A DNA stretch of 64,000 nt from Fennellomyces sp. T-0311 (lineage: Eukaryota; Mucoromycota; Mucoromycetes; Mucorales; Lichtheimiaceae). The notes beneath the pieces are model-generated. The model ran no database searches. It was given only the letters and a program-made list of their open reading frames with translations, and was not told the DNA's origin. Made by a program: the position numbers and the translations under genes. Position 1 is the first letter of the stretch; every line of letters starts with the position of its first letter. Below are positions 13,973 to 24,691 of the stretch, piece after piece. The stretch spans positions 186,001 to 250,000 of the forward strand of contig JALLLT010000033.1 in NCBI GenBank assembly GCA_025266875.1, read 5' to 3'.

Positions 13973-14311
13973 TGATGAATAATGTTGCTGCAGGAAAGAG
14001 GAGTGCGGTGTAACCGCGTTGCATCTCTTTCCATTTACGACTAAACCATGTTCGGTATACGTGCCTTTTGTAGCAGTGCCGTAGGTCGAAATCACACTCT
14101 ACACTGATGTATGTGCTGACGATACTTTAACATATAGCCCATATGCCGCCTCAACAGATAGCAGTAGAGATATATGATATTACATAAACACTACGGCAAG
14201 TAAGCTACAGTATATACGTAGTATCGGTTTCATTACCTCTCCGATATGAAGTTGAGGTGGTCCTTGATAAAATCATAGCATTAGAATACAGTCATACGCG
14301 ACAAATATATA

Positions 14312-14331
14312 TGGTGCATACTGTTTTGAAT
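14312..14331 (+). repeat. Left terminal inverted repeat of the DDE element
   Basis: TGGTGCATACTGTTTTGAAT, preceded by TA. It is the exact reverse complement of 16929-16948. Confidence 0.93.
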
Positions 14332-14668
14332 AGTGAAGAATTTTCAAATCCCGATGAAAAACTTCCAGATGTATAAACGCAACGAGAAGTTGGTATTTTC
14401 TAAAACGGCGCACAATATCTATTTTTTATGCTATAAAGAACAATTATTGTGCGGGAAATTGCATGAAAACAAAAACTGGAGAAGTTTAAAGGGTTCAAAG
14501 TTTTGTCGGAAAATGAAATTTAAGCAGAGGGGTCCTGGATTTCGAACAGGACATCTTATCCCGTAGGCGTACTTTAAGCTGTGTGTAACCATAATGACAT
14601 CGTGTAACTATACTTCTTGATGCTGCGGTTGTGGCTGTCATTCTTCCCTTCTCTTTTCTTCTTTCAAT

Positions 14669-16849
14669 ATGCCACGAAGCAAGCGTTCCAAGGCAGCTCT
14701 TAAGAAGCTCCGTGATAAAGACGGAAACTACGTAAAAGCTCCAACATCAGTGGAAGTAACCAGTTCAATTGACATTGCTGACGATTTCGCGATCTTGGAC
14801 GAACTTTCGGAAAGTGAGAGTGAAGAGCTATTGAAGGAGGCGTCATATCAGCCAAGCGCCCTTACCTGCCTTTCCGATACAACAGAGAAGACTTCCCGCG
14901 GAAAATACTGGGGTACTGGACGTACAACAAAATGGGACAAAAAGCGAAAGGCAGCAGAAATGGCCATAGGAAATATGTCAATTTCCAGTTTTTTCCCTCC
15001 TATCGCAACCCTCAACCCCACAGCAGCCGAAAATACGGTTACTGTGGAATCAGAGTCTCAGATGAACCCAGCTGATTTTGTTGATTCTGAAATCATTGAT
15101 ATGGTATTTCCATACGACAATGACATCGACGCAATGAAAGCCGCATACAAAGCCTTGGAGCCTATTGCTGATACCCACATGAATCAGACGCACCCAGCAA
15201 ACAGTATGCCCGATTACGAACGATCTAAGTACAGAAGCGTCTACTGGTACTTCGGGTATCGCATCGCAGGCATGCGGACAATGAAGGCATCGCAAGAGGC
15301 AGCAGCCAAGGCATGGACGAAACCTTCGAAATATTACCGCCCATTATCGATCCGACTTTGGGCAAAGGAATACCTACAGTTTCAAAAAATATCGGAACAC
15401 CAAAAAGGGAAGCATGCGAAAAGAGCTTCTCTTTTGAACGATGAAGACATCCAACTTGCTGCCAAGGATTTGATCCTAAACACAAGGCAAACAAAGCGTA
15501 CCTTGGGGGATATTGCCAAAGACCTAAACACAAAGGTTATACCTAACCTGATTGGAATGCCAGGCAATATCTCTCCTTCAGTTCTTCGAAACCATATGAT
15601 TTCTTGGGGATATCGATATGCAAAGTATAAGAAAGACGTTTACTTCGACGGCCATGAACGCGCTGATGTTGTGGAATACCGCAAAGAATGGACAAAGCGC
15701 ATGGTGGAGCGCAAGAAGTTGATGGAGGACTACGAAGGAGACGAAGAAGAGATAGTCAAGGCGCCGGTGATACCAAACGGTAAAAAGAAAATTGTGATAG
15801 TTACTCACGACGAGAGTACTTTCTACTCAAACGATGCGAAGGAAGACGTGTGGACGCATGAGGACGAATCCACTATCCGTAAAAAGTCAATTGGTGGATC
15901 CATTATGGTTAGTGAATTCCAGTGTCCTTGCCATGGAACAATGAGATCGAGAGCCTGGACATCACGTACCTTCAAGGAAGCCAACAGCCGTAACGGTTAT
16001 TGGAAAGCCACTGATCTGTATACCCAACTGGTGGATGATGCAATCCCATTATTTGAACGGCTCCATGACGATTGCCAGGCGCTCTTTATCTTTGACCAGT
16101 CAAGCAACCATCGAGCGTATCCAGACGATGCTCTTTTGGTATCCCGAATGAACTTAGAAGATAAGGAAATTGCCAAGGATGCCCCAAGGCCCATGCGAAA
16201 TGGCTGGATGATGTACAAAGGCAACGTCCTTTCACAGCCAATGTACTACAGCAAATTGGTGAGCGTTAGAACAAACAGAGGAGGAACAAGAGAGGTCGAG
16301 CATTTCTATGCTAAAGGCGTCCGTACTGTCCTAAAAGAACGCAATCTTGGGCGCTTTAAAGAGTTTGAGGACCAAGGCAAGACATGGAAGGCAAAATGCG
16401 GCGAAAAAGAGCCACAAGATGAAGAAGGAAACTGCTGTCCGTATCATATGCTGTCACAGCAACCCGATTTCAATGGTCAAAAGACCATGCTTGAAGAAGT
16501 TGTGGTAGAGAAAGGTCACATTTTTGACCTGTACCCAAAATTTCACTGCGAAACCAACTGGATTGAACGCTACTGGGGAGCCGCAAAACTAATCGCACGT
16601 AGAGAATGTGACTATTCGTTGCCTGCATTGCGGAAGAACCTCAATGGCTTCCTTGATTCAATTTCGCCAGTGTATGACGATCCTGACAGCGAGGTTACCC
16701 CTACGAAGATCAGGCGCTTTTACAAGCGTTGCTGGAGATATATCCAGGCATACCATGACATTGCTGATGGAAAAGAAGCATATGACTCAGTCAAAAAGTT
16801 TACTACACGTACATATGCCTCACATCGCAGACCAGGTGTTTGCGACTAA
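14669..16849 (+). CDS. DDE transposase, intronless, 726 aa
   Basis: A single uninterrupted ORF from ATG 14669 to TAA 16849. The N-terminus is basic (MPRSKRSKAALKKLRDKD) and probably nuclear-targeting or DNA-binding. A DDE/RNase-H-like core follows, with acidic residues at D381 (THDESTFYSND), D476 (IFDQSSNH) and E633 (NWIERYWG), the usual context of a D-D-E triad. A CCPYHMLSQQPDF segment and FHCETNWIE resemble a large group of fungal transposases annotated only as DDE-domain proteins, which I recall from basidiomycete genomes. The role would be cut-and-paste transposition of the surrounding element. All three acidic residues are present, so the enzyme could be active. Confidence 0.88.
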   Translation: MPRSKRSKAALKKLRDKDGNYVKAPTSVEVTSSIDIADDFAILDELSESESEELLKEASYQPSALTCLSDTTEKTSRGKYWGTGRTTKWDKKRKAAEMAIGNMSISSFFPPIATLNPTAAENTVTVESESQMNPADFVDSEIIDMVFPYDNDIDAMKAAYKALEPIADTHMNQTHPANSMPDYERSKYRSVYWYFGYRIAGMRTMKASQEAAAKAWTKPSKYYRPLSIRLWAKEYLQFQKISEHQKGKHAKRASLLNDEDIQLAAKDLILNTRQTKRTLGDIAKDLNTKVIPNLIGMPGNISPSVLRNHMISWGYRYAKYKKDVYFDGHERADVVEYRKEWTKRMVERKKLMEDYEGDEEEIVKAPVIPNGKKKIVIVTHDESTFYSNDAKEDVWTHEDESTIRKKSIGGSIMVSEFQCPCHGTMRSRAWTSRTFKEANSRNGYWKATDLYTQLVDDAIPLFERLHDDCQALFIFDQSSNHRAYPDDALLVSRMNLEDKEIAKDAPRPMRNGWMMYKGNVLSQPMYYSKLVSVRTNRGGTREVEHFYAKGVRTVLKERNLGRFKEFEDQGKTWKAKCGEKEPQDEEGNCCPYHMLSQQPDFNGQKTMLEEVVVEKGHIFDLYPKFHCETNWIERYWGAAKLIARRECDYSLPALRKNLNGFLDSISPVYDDPDSEVTPTKIRRFYKRCWRYIQAYHDIADGKEAYDSVKKFTTRTYASHRRPGVCD

Positions 16850-16928
16850 CATAATACAGTTGTCGGCACATTATTGATCCGCGGGGATTAAAAAATTTGA
16901 GGATTTCGAACAAAATAAAGTTTTTACG

Positions 16929-16948
16929 ATTCAAAACAGTATGCACCA
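16929..16948 (-). repeat. Right terminal inverted repeat of the DDE element
   Basis: ATTCAAAACAGTATGCACCA, followed by TA at 16949-16950. It is the perfect reverse complement of the left end; similarity fades immediately inside the 20 bp. Confidence 0.93.
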
Positions 16949-17099
16949 TAGTTTCATTGCGTGATATCGATCGTTATAGGTACAATAGAGCACACACGTA
17001 GCTGTATCATCAGGGAAACTGCAGCAATAATACCATCAGGAAGGAAGTATCGTGTGACCACTTCCGTAAGCACCATCCGATGAAATTGGACACTTCCAA

Positions 17100-18724
17100 A
17101 CTCGTGTTTTCATCCAGAAACTACGTCAACCCTGATTTTTCAACTCATTTCGCTGACGTATTAGATGACTTGTTGGTCCCTCGCGACCAATATGAAGTAT
17201 CTTTTGCTGCAATACTCGACGTAGTGCTGCACGCACGTTGAAAGATACGTTCCCGAGTTTGTCGAACTGCAATAGTGTACCAATAGCTGTTTCTTTCAAC
17301 ATAACAACGAATTGGTATGAGGCAGCAGAGACATTTAGAAATAGAACATTGTTAACATGTACACAAATATCACCGAGTGATAATGAATAAGGATTTTGCA
17401 GCAATATTCTGTAAGTGATTTTTGTCCCCATGGTTCTTAAAACATCGAGTCGTCGGTGGACCACTGATGCTGATATCTGAGAGAGAACATATCTTGCGGT
17501 TGTATCGTGCGCTATAATATTCTTTGGGAATTATTCTTGCATGCCACCACGCCCTAAATTTTTTAGATATTGAATATTGGATAAAGGTGTCAGAGGTACA
17601 GCTGAAGATACAATGTGTAGTTTCTCTGAAGCCGAGAGTCATTCGAGCATGCCAGTCATGGAGAGACTATTTTGGAGATCACAATGGTAAAGTAAAGTGT
17701 AAAGACACACAGAACTGTATCGTCCCCAACAAATGGAGTACATTTTGATTGAAAATGATAGAGCAGCTGCGAGGTGCTAGTATATCGAGAAGAGGATAGT
17801 AGTTGAGCGCCGAGATAATTGCAGTAGTTTTGGAATTGAGAGAGTAAGCCATCAATATATGTATCTGTGGAAGAGAAAGTGATCAAAGTACATATGACCA
17901 GCCATGAGTTGTAAATGGCCAGATTTTTCGGTATGTGTAAGTTCTTTATCACCAGTCGAACTGCCGACTCAAGATCATAGCCATCAGAAATTGCAAGGTA
18001 CTGAAGACTGTCATCAGCAATGGGTTTCGGGATGATATTGTAATAAGGTACCGTTGACAAAAAATCACGGGAAATAGGAGTACCTAGCGGGTAAGTAACC
18101 TTCGAACACCAACTAAGCGGATCATTCAATTGGTGATTTGTGATAAGCGCTTCTATTGTGCAAGAATGACAGTAAGCTCCGACAACTTTTTAAAATGGGG
18201 TCGTTTCACTGTCTCTCATCCAGTAGAGTAGCCGCATATACATGTAAGGTGTAGTGACAACGGTTGCAACACAGCAAGGAGAACATTTTGCTCCGGTGCG
18301 CTGCGGTCCACAATGCTAGTTCATCTTGGCTTTTAAGCATCTTTATCGATGCTCTAGAATTGATACAATTACAAATGTATTCAATCTTCCGGGAGTTCCA
18401 GGCACAAAGCTTCCGCGTCACGCCATACAGTGGATCTTGTCCAAAGTTGGTGAGCGCAACTTTTCTTGCATGTATGCCTAGACCTAACACCATACGACGA
18501 CTGGGCATATCATCATAGTAACCACTTTCGGAAAAGTACACAATATCGCATATACATCATGAGTATTGTGGCATCATGCTTGAACAAGCGTGACACACAA
18601 CTATGCAGTCCAAGCAATCTAATTGAATCAGCTGTGAGAATATTATTCATGATCTCTGAGGGAATGCACTGTTCATGATTGCGAATTTATCCGAATAAGA
18701 TAAGGTGTCAACGCTGTTGGCTGT
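17100..18724 (-). pseudogene. F-box/LRR paralog 4, heavily decayed
   Basis: No long frame survives, but pieces align in order with the intact paralogs. An ANSVDTLSYSDKFAIM start region has ACA (18724-18722) in place of the ATG. A relic F-box follows (IIFSQLIQLDCLDCIVVC), then MPQYS with a stop, then a linker. Further down come PLSWCSKVTY (intact copies have LLSWCPKIAH) near 18115 and MLKETAIGTLLQFDKLGNVS near 17290. Multiple stops and frameshifts lie between them. Decay is more advanced than in copies 3 and 5. The 3' boundary is approximate. The DDE transposon lies about 150 bp beyond its 3' end. Confidence 0.8.
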
Positions 18725-18766
18725 ATTGGTGACTAGTATGGTAAAGAAGGTTGAAATGCATTACTT

Positions 18767-20802
18767 CTAAGAACGCTCGATAAGCAGATCTGTTACTTTT
18801 GTGGAGTCGATATCCAGACCATGCATGAGTTCAGCTGTGTAAGAAGGCACTTCTTTCTGGATCTGCCTGACCAAGCTTTCAAGCGTCAATCGTCTGTTAT
18901 CTTTGTCAGCTAGTTCTGCTGCGTTGAAGCGCAAATGCTCCACTTCGGTACCATTGCGCAGTAAGTGGATCAACCCTGCATTGCTAATCCACGTAGCTGG
19001 CGGAGCCGAGTATGCATCATGTGCAGGACCCGCCATGATTTCATTCAGATATCGAAATTCGGATAGTATCTCAAATACGCTGTATGATAGGAATCTGACA
19101 TTGCGAAGTCGCAATGTATTCAAGGCTGTGCACTTCTTTAAGGACTTGACAAATCGGCATAGGCCAGCCTGATCCTCACCACATATGGCATCACTGACGG
19201 CCACGTCGACATGTCTGAGTCGTCGGGAGTTTACTATGCGAAGCAACATATTGTACGAAATGTTTGGAGCACGCAATATTAAAGTTTCCAGCGTGTTTAA
19301 TTCCATCGCTGATGCTGATAGAGACAAAAGTCATCTGCTTGCTTCGTTGTACGACTCAATGTCCTTCCAGGTATTAATAGAAATGTGAACCCGGTGCAAG
19401 TGTTGGACATTGGCAAGCATGATCAGTGGCAGGGTCGCGGATAGCAAAGTCAAGCTTTCTAGAGCAGGGAGCCGTTGAATCATGGTAGCCATAGACCGGT
19501 TGTCTTTCACTACTGCCCCGATAAGTTCCAAAACGCGCACATTTTCGAGGGTCCGCAGCGACTCAAGCATTTGTTGTCGAAATGTCAAATCAGCGCCGCG
19601 AACAGTTAGTGTTCTGATCGAGGGGCACCCGTTGAGCAAAGCAACAAGTGCAGCAGCATCAAACTTGAGCCCATAGCCAAACCAGGCCACGAAGCTGTGG
19701 AAAGTTGAGTGATGTAAATTCAGATGACCAATTGGCACCAGTCTCATCTTTTCCAATCGACACATATTCCAATGTAGCTTGGTTTTCCCTCAAAACTCGT
19801 GATATTTCGTCACAGCTATAATATCTGGAGGACCCGAACCGACGAAGACCACGCTTTTTTCGCCTATAACGCCACGGTCGTTGTACGCATGCTCCTGGAT
19901 GTCATGTTTAGGTGTAGTGGTCAAGTTTCCACTAATCGACCTCGTTTGGAGGTACGTAATATTCGGACACGACGAAATTAGGCGGTCGAGACGAAGAACG
20001 GTGCCCGTGCTTATGTTGGCACCGACATGATTCGTTGAGCCGATGAATGAGCGAAGGTTCGGGCATCTTTTCACCACCGGCTCCACCCGCTGTTCCTCAT
20101 CCATGACGGCATTCAAGTGCAAGTACATAGATAATGCTCGGATATTGATCTGCCAGCTCTGCCGGTTCATGTACAACGGGCTCATTTGTGTATGCATTCC
20201 GAAAGCCAAAGGTATTTGCGCCGGCATCGAACGTAAAATGGGTAAGCTTCGGGCACGCATTGAATATACGAAAGAAAGAAACATTGGACAGATGGCTTGT
20301 CATCTCCAAATAAGTGAGGCTTGACGATAACTGACGCAAGAGACGGACGAAAACAAGCTGATCCGTGGTGACAGAGGCTCTAAATCCTAATAGACATTGA
20401 GTTAGATGTTGCTTTTGAGTCTACACTTCCGGAAAACGCACTAAGCAACCTGATTTTCAGACAACCTCGCTCCACAAGTCTCTGGATCATATCGTACAGT
20501 TGATCATCTTGAAGGAAACAGTCAAGGACTACTGTTCTGACATGCTTGCCCAGGCACAGCTCCAGACGTTTGTTGATTACAGACAAATAACTTGAGTTGA
20601 ATGACACGGTTTCCCATACGTGCTGTGTATGCTGAGGTACTCGATAATACCAAGCTCAACATACCGCCAAGCAGTTCATACGATCCCGCTGCGTGAGATG
20701 TGCGAAGATCAGCGGGATAATCTCTGATGGCAAAACACTCACGAAGGTGGGTTGACCTGGGTCGGTATCCACGATTGGTACATCGCTGCGATACTTCGTC
20801 AT
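18767..20802 (-). pseudogene. F-box/LRR paralog 5, decayed
   Basis: The family layout is complete from ATG 20802 (F-box LPSEIIPLIFAHLTQRDRMN) to a stop at 18767. TGA at 20658-20656 replaces the Arg of the AVCRAW motif. A short phase-1 intron near 20437-20384 fits (donor GTGCGT, acceptor ATTAG, branch-like CTAAC). Exon 2 has frameshifts near 20125 (after PSIIY), near 19850 (before GLRRFGSS) and near 19690 (before YGLKFDAAA), and an in-frame TGA at 19330-19328. Conserved LRR segments persist on both sides of each lesion. Copy 4 starts only 42 bp downstream of its end, continuing the compact tandem spacing. Confidence 0.85.
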
Positions 20803-21361
20803 TGCTGCGCTTCGAACAAGAGACGCTGGAAAGGAAACGCGCCTTAGGCACGCATGAAATATTTTTTTGTGCAACAGCCAAGCAGGATCTGGTCCTACAG
20901 TAACTGTACATCGTCCCTGCCGAAGCAGTGCCTTGAAAATTAATAGGCGTACGTTAACTACTTGCTTCGGGCATAAGGCAATATGGAGTTTTGAGCTAAT
21001 GCACTTGTATAGCCTCATACGGTTTTATCTCTTCCTAGCAACTTGAAGTATGCGATGCTAGATTCTTCGCATATCCGACCAACACGTAGAGCATATCAAC
21101 CATTCATTGTGAGCGACATTTATAGCAGTAAAAGTTGCCTTAATGTGTAGCTACGGCTCGAGCATCTTCCACTTTAAATTTACAAGCATCAACGAAGCGC
21201 TCCGCGCTGTACAAAGAGTAACAACATATTATTATTACTATTACTACTTTATTATCAATGTAAGCATTATTGTTCCTCTAGATGTATGTGACGATCTGAA
21301 TTCCTCTATATATATGATTACATCGTAAGCAGTGTAAAGAAACGAACATGCAGTCTCACAA

Positions 21362-21589
21362 TTAATGTACGGGCATACACATGCTGAAACGACACTGCAT
21401 TCCATTGCAGCACTGGTCGCTGCGCTCACAATACGAGTTTTGAACTATGCACGGAGCATTTTGGAACGGCGTGACACCTCTCAATGGGGTGTTAACGCTT
21501 TTCAACGGCACAGCTTGGACGGCATTGGAAGCGAAAAGAAGCATAGTGGTTGTGAAGAGCAAAAAAGTCTTGAACGAAAGCTTGGCCAT
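21362..21589 (-). CDS. Small secreted cystine-knot-like peptide, 75 aa
   Basis: ATG 21589 opens a 75-residue ORF with a clear signal peptide (MAKLSFKTFLLFTTTMLLFA, likely cleavage after NAVQA). After a short Pro/Thr-rich propeptide-like stretch come six cysteines in the order C-x6-C-x5-CC-x4-C-x4-C within the last 30 residues, the spacing of inhibitor cystine knot (knottin) folds. An upstream TTG would add six residues but breaks signal-peptide logic. Known proteins with this fold act as inhibitors, antimicrobial peptides or channel ligands; nothing here tells which, and the fold itself is a prediction from spacing. It stands alone, with a TATA box and a candidate 5'UTR intron upstream. Confidence 0.72.
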   Translation of the reverse strand: MAKLSFKTFLLFTTTMLLFASNAVQAVPLKSVNTPLRGVTPFQNAPCIVQNSYCERSDQCCNGMQCRFSMCMPVH

Positions 21590-21601
21590 TGTGAGGAACA
21601 A

Positions 21602-21671
21602 CTGCAATATGATCGATTATTTAGTTTTAGCAAGCACAATTATAAGCAAAGCATTGCTAACGATTACTTAC
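21602..21671 (-). other. Candidate 5'UTR intron of the cystine-knot gene
   Basis: On the minus strand, GTAAGT at 21671 and a TTGCAG acceptor at 21602 bound 70 nt just before ATG 21589. The consensus is good and a TATA box lies upstream, but there is no transcript evidence. Confidence 0.4.
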
Positions 21672-21740
21672 AGTGAACTGGATGATGATATGAGAACGCT
21701 CGATTTTGGTGGAGGGGACGAAATAAACTTCGATTCGTCT

Positions 21741-21748
21741 CTTTTATA
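21741..21748 (-). promoter_or_regulatory. TATA box upstream of the cystine-knot gene
   Basis: TATAAAAG on the minus strand, about 150 bp upstream of ATG 21589. The distance fits a short spliced leader. Confidence 0.45.
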
Positions 21749-21849
21749 TCCGTCAAATTACCTGACGACTTTAACTTCGCGCAGGACGTATTATAATGAT
21801 GCCAAAAGTGCATTTCTTGGTGCAAAACAACCAAGAGAATGAACATAAT

Positions 21850-23064
21850 CGACAGCCAATTACCGATAACTGCTTACATTGTTAGCTGTAGGTCGCCTAG
21901 ACGACCCGAAACGAATACACTACTATATGTGGAAAATTGCTAATCCAACAAAGCGCAATTTTTATTTTTATTTTTATTTATGCACAAGTACAATTGTCTG
22001 GATGTACCTTTCGCAAGTGATAGGATAAATTTATAAGATATTATTAGGTGACTTACAAGGAAACAATCACCGACGTGCAAATCTTTGTTTCCCCCTTTTG
22101 TTAAAAAAAGGAGTGCAAGGCGGTTCCGTCGGAATCGCCGTTCATTGTTTTAACCTGGGGGTTCTTCGGAAGGCGGCATGCACACCGATCGGCGCGGTAG
22201 TGGGTCCCGGAAGATCTTCTGTCGAATGGAGAGTCCGCGCGAGTACGTAGATGTAGTGTGTGTGTATTAAGCAGAACTTGTTGTCACAACCGGTTGCTTG
22301 AATCTGTGTATAAAGCTCCAGATCTGACGGCAACAACAGCATCTTTTTACACCTACATACTGCTCTGCTTACACGATTGTTGGACGCAACCAATAGAATA
22401 AGTACATATCAACTACCTTTTCATAGGATTACTGTATAGTAGCAAGACTGTATTAAATCCTCGCGCTGTCATAGGTGCACTGTATGCGCCCAGAGATGGT
22501 GTCACGCATGATCACGTTACCTTTGGGGGGGGGGTTGCCGCCCCTCTGATTTTAGCAAAGATCGATTTATACGTGATGTTTACATGCTGCATATATTGAT
22601 TGGCCGCCACTGTCGTGTTTTCACCTTATTTAAACTTGCTATCAAGCGTCTGGCTTGATTTTATTATGTGGGGCGTACCACGTATAAGCATTTCCATATA
22701 TATCGCAGCTTCCTGATTAGCACATTGCTACGAACATGACAAATTAAAAAAAATCGGATCCGTTCCAAAAAGATGTACTTTATGGCTTATTCAAAGAATT
22801 TTCTTGCTTCATTTGAATCTCGCACGTTGCTGCGGCTGCATTGTTTATATGCATTCCGGCGCAGCAATGGCATTAAGCTTGCTGGTACCTTGGAAAAAAG
22901 CGTTTGACACGCACACAAAAAGGTTTCACGTGGGGATATGATCAGGTGAATAAGGCCAAAACCAATGCTTTGTTTACATGGTTTCCTGAGTCGTGTAAAA
23001 AAAAGAAAAAAAAAACTTGCCTCCTTTTTTTCACGTTCTTTTTTTCTTGACACATTTTTTTTGA
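21850..23064. other. Intergenic, no gene recognised
   Basis: AT-rich with homopolymer runs: a TTTTTA run near 21960, a nine-G run near 22530, and poly-A/poly-T blocks at 22990-23060. A minus-strand frame at 22142-22393 (83 codons) has no features and is not supported. The right end is the promoter of the plus-strand gene at 23065. Confidence 0.45.
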
Positions 23065-24327
23065 ATGCCACTACCTAAACTGTTCAAAAACAAAGGCAAA
23101 CTGCGTGAACAATCCGCGGTATCTTCCAGACATCCCATGGACGCTATTCTCTCGCGCGAATTTACTCATTTAAATTCTCGAGCACAGTCGCCTACAGATC
23201 TTTTGGATATGGTCGGATATCCTCGCATCCAAAACGCATCCAGCCCAAACCTTTCAACTCCAGCTGCTGCACCATCATCCTCGTTTCGTCGAAAACAGAG
23301 ACCATCCGTCGGACCACGACGAGCGTCGTTTCATTCATTCTCTCCAACAACTCGACCGAAGCCGCTAAGAATTGAATCCAACACCTCATCGCCCCCACCG
23401 CTGGAGATGCCCACACCTCTCCTGGCAGTGCCACCGACAGAAGATATGCTCCGATCGGATACTTGGGCTGATAAAACCCTCGATGAGGAGGAGGAGGCAG
23501 CTGGGGATCCACGAGCATTGTCACGCGCGCCTCAGGAATTGCCGCCACCGCCTCAGCCTCAAGGTCTGTTCATTTTTTAATAATGAAAAATCGTACATTC
23601 GTTTGTATTCAATGTCATGTCACCTTATTTTCTAGAACAACATCACCGAAATGAAATCGATGAATTGTATCACAAACTCTGGATGTATCAACAGGAATAT
23701 CAAGTGTGGGTAAAACGTGAAAGCGAGCATCGATTGAGGGAAGAATGGATGTACAAGCAATTGCAAGAGACGCGTGCTCAGCTCAAACGCCTGCAATTGG
23801 TGGCCTATCATAATCGACCCATAATCGATGAAGCATTTTGTGGTGATGAAACATCTGACGTTGATGAAAAAGATCGACAGCGGACCAATCAGGGTCGACG
23901 GCAATATCGTGTGCCTGAAACTTATTACAAAGACGATCGCAGTTACTATTCCGAAGAAGAGGACGACGAGAGTTCCGGATACGTGTCCGAGGAAGAAGAA
24001 GAAGAAGCGGAGGAGGAGGAGGAGCAAGCGAGGCGGCGGTACGTGCGTCGGCATCCAGCATACTATTTCTACCCTCCTCCGCAAGGTGCTCGCCCATGGT
24101 CAGCTGTTTACCACCATCCTATGGATAATCGGATACCTTACTATTACTATGGTTACCACCGGCGACCGCCATTACGCAGACAGCGCAGTCGGAAATCATC
24201 CGACACAAGTGTGCGCTCGGTCCCTGTGTTGCGCCATGGCAATCCTCGGAACGTGGAGTTCAGCACGGGCGAAGCTCCTCCATACGGATGGAATTCCGCC
24301 CCTCGACGTAGCACGGCCTACCTTTAA
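23065..24327 (+). CDS. Unknown acidic/coiled-coil protein, two exons, 396 aa
   Basis: Exon 1 is 23065-23563 and exon 2 is 23636-24327. The 72-nt intron (GTCTGT...TTCTAG) joins CAA-G to AA, giving GAA and keeping the frame. The N-terminal third is Ser/Pro-rich and disordered (SPTDLLDMVGYPR, SSSFRRKQRPS). Exon 2 opens with a helical, probably coiled-coil stretch (EIDELYHKLWMYQQEYQVW). A run of glutamates follows (about 15 acidic residues after SSGYVS), then an Arg/Tyr/Pro-rich tail with RRQRSRKSSDTSVRS that resembles kinase sites. There is no catalytic motif. I do not recognise the family; scaffolding or regulation would be guesses. Confidence 0.75.
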
Positions 24328-24691
24328 TTTTCTAATATGTTAATACTCTGTTGCCAAAAAAACATACATGTCATTTTATTTTTCTGTAAGCGTTTGTGGC
24401 ACAATGCAGGACCATTGGTATGCTTCTTTTTTGTGTCCCTGAATGACACAATAGGGGGTGGAGGCACCAGTACGAAAAAGGAATAGAGAGGTGAACAAAT
24501 CAAAAGCAGGGCCAATGACTGTGGTGGTCTGAGTTGCGCTTGAGCTGGTCGGACGACCACGCGTTTACAAAAAAAGATGAACTGGGTTTTTTTCTTGCTC
24601 GCTTTTAAAATAGGGATTGCTTGAACGTCCTTTTCTCTTCTTTTCGCAGCCTTTATACCCCTCCCCTTGTATCGCTTTCTCCTTCTTCATC

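Larger units (their letters stand above)
14312..16948 (+). mobile_element. Complete DDE DNA transposon with TIRs and TA target duplication
   Basis: A 2,637-bp element is bounded by perfect 20-bp terminal inverted repeats (TGGTGCATACTGTTTTGAAT) and flanked on both sides by TA (14310-14311 and 16949-16950), as expected for TA-targeting elements such as the Tc1/mariner group. It holds one intact 726-codon transposase gene. It sits between two decayed members of the F-box/LRR array. Perfect TIRs and an intact ORF suggest recent insertion. The superfamily assignment rests on TA and the DDE triad, not on a database match. Confidence 0.9.
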
